From assembly GCA_937996605.1 (NCBI GenBank), contig CALKVB010000046.1, positions 1-6,083 on the forward strand: a DNA stretch of 6,083 nucleotides, given 5' to 3'. Below are positions 5,910-6,083 of this stretch, piece after piece (within the stretch, counting starts at the first letter, position 1; each line of letters opens with the position of its first letter). The translations under genes were made by a program, and so were the position numbers. This DNA is from an uncultured Oxalobacteraceae bacterium (GTDB taxonomy: Bacteria > Pseudomonadota > Gammaproteobacteria > Burkholderiales > Burkholderiaceae_D). Under the pieces are notes generated by a model. That model searched no databases, was not told the origin of the DNA, and saw only the letters and a list, made by a program, of their open reading frames with translations.

Positions 5910-6083
5910 ATGATGAACTTCAGTCGCATACTTCTCGTTGGCACCATGTTGGTGTGGTCTTGTATTGCCCATGCGAGCGTATCGAATGCGGCAACGGATA
6001 GTGAAGTGACGGCCGTCAAAGCCGCTCGCTTACTTGACGTAAAAACGGGTGCGATGCTGGCCAATCCTGTGGTGTTAGTAGCG
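5910..6083 (+). CDS. Exported protein, probable amidohydrolase-family enzyme, N-terminal 58 codons only
   Basis: The reading frame starts at ATG 5910 (or 5913) behind a clear AAGGA site and is open to the right edge. The first 22 residues look like a type I signal peptide: Arg6, a hydrophobic stretch ILLVGTMLVW, and cleavage after IAHA before SVSNAA. The mature part begins with a short polar stretch, then AVKAARLLDVKTGAMLANPVVLVA. This resembles the first beta-strand segment of secreted amidohydrolases (imidazolonepropionase or Xaa-Pro dipeptidase-like), which often read AARLLDV.TG....NPVV.V. The metal-binding HxH motif, normally further on, is outside the window, so the assignment is a family-level inference from one short block. 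It is divergent from the TonB-dependent receptor across 223 bases, which may link uptake of a ligand to its periplasmic processing. Confidence 0.7.
   Translation, partial: MMNFSRILLVGTMLVWSCIAHASVSNAATDSEVTAVKAARLLDVKTGAMLANPVVLVA

Noticed and set aside
5910..5978. Lipoprotein signal peptide on the right-edge gene (Cys18)
   Set aside because: VWSC does not fit a lipobox because Trp sits just before the Ser-Cys pair; IAHA before Ser23 is a better type I cleavage site.

Overview
The window looks like a chromosomal segment of a betaproteobacterium, probably Burkholderiales and perhaps an Oxalobacteraceae-like genus such as Undibacterium. The reasons are the gene order purC-purE-purK-sua5, the protein sequences, and a moderate GC content (about half by eye). 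The genus is an inference and cannot be settled from this sequence alone.

Left part (1-3526, plus strand): a purine-biosynthesis block. It holds the 3' end of purC (SAICAR synthase), a complete class I purE (N5-CAIR mutase), a complete purK (N5-CAIR synthase, ATP-grasp) and a complete long-form Sua5/TsaC threonylcarbamoyl-AMP synthase. PurK and PurE do consecutive steps, AIR to N5-CAIR to CAIR, and PurC then converts CAIR to SAICAR. Sua5 acts in tRNA t6A37 formation and sits only 18 bases behind purK, so it is probably co-transcribed. The two wider gaps in this block are not empty. The purC-purE gap (448-567) carries two inverted REP-like units, a REPIN-type element. The purE-purK gap (1069-1270) carries a long imperfect hairpin and a separate degenerate palindrome that looks like a dispersed intergenic repeat.

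Right part (3557-6083): a 709-residue TonB-dependent outer-membrane receptor on the minus strand converges on sua5 with only 30 bases between the stop codons and no visible terminator. Upstream of it, across a 223-base divergent intergenic region, the first 58 codons of an exported protein run off the right edge on the plus strand. Its start resembles secreted amidohydrolases. A fair sigma70-like promoter for the receptor (TTCACC, 17 bases, TATACT) and a TTGATCAA palindrome lie in the divergent region.

Most of the window is ordinary, well-known biology. I see no CRISPR array, tRNA, rRNA, insertion sequence, toxin-antitoxin or defence genes, and no clear undescribed system. The observations most worth checking are the REPIN-like element, the second intergenic repeat, and the unassigned receptor with its divergent exported-protein partner. 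No gap exceeds 300 bases.
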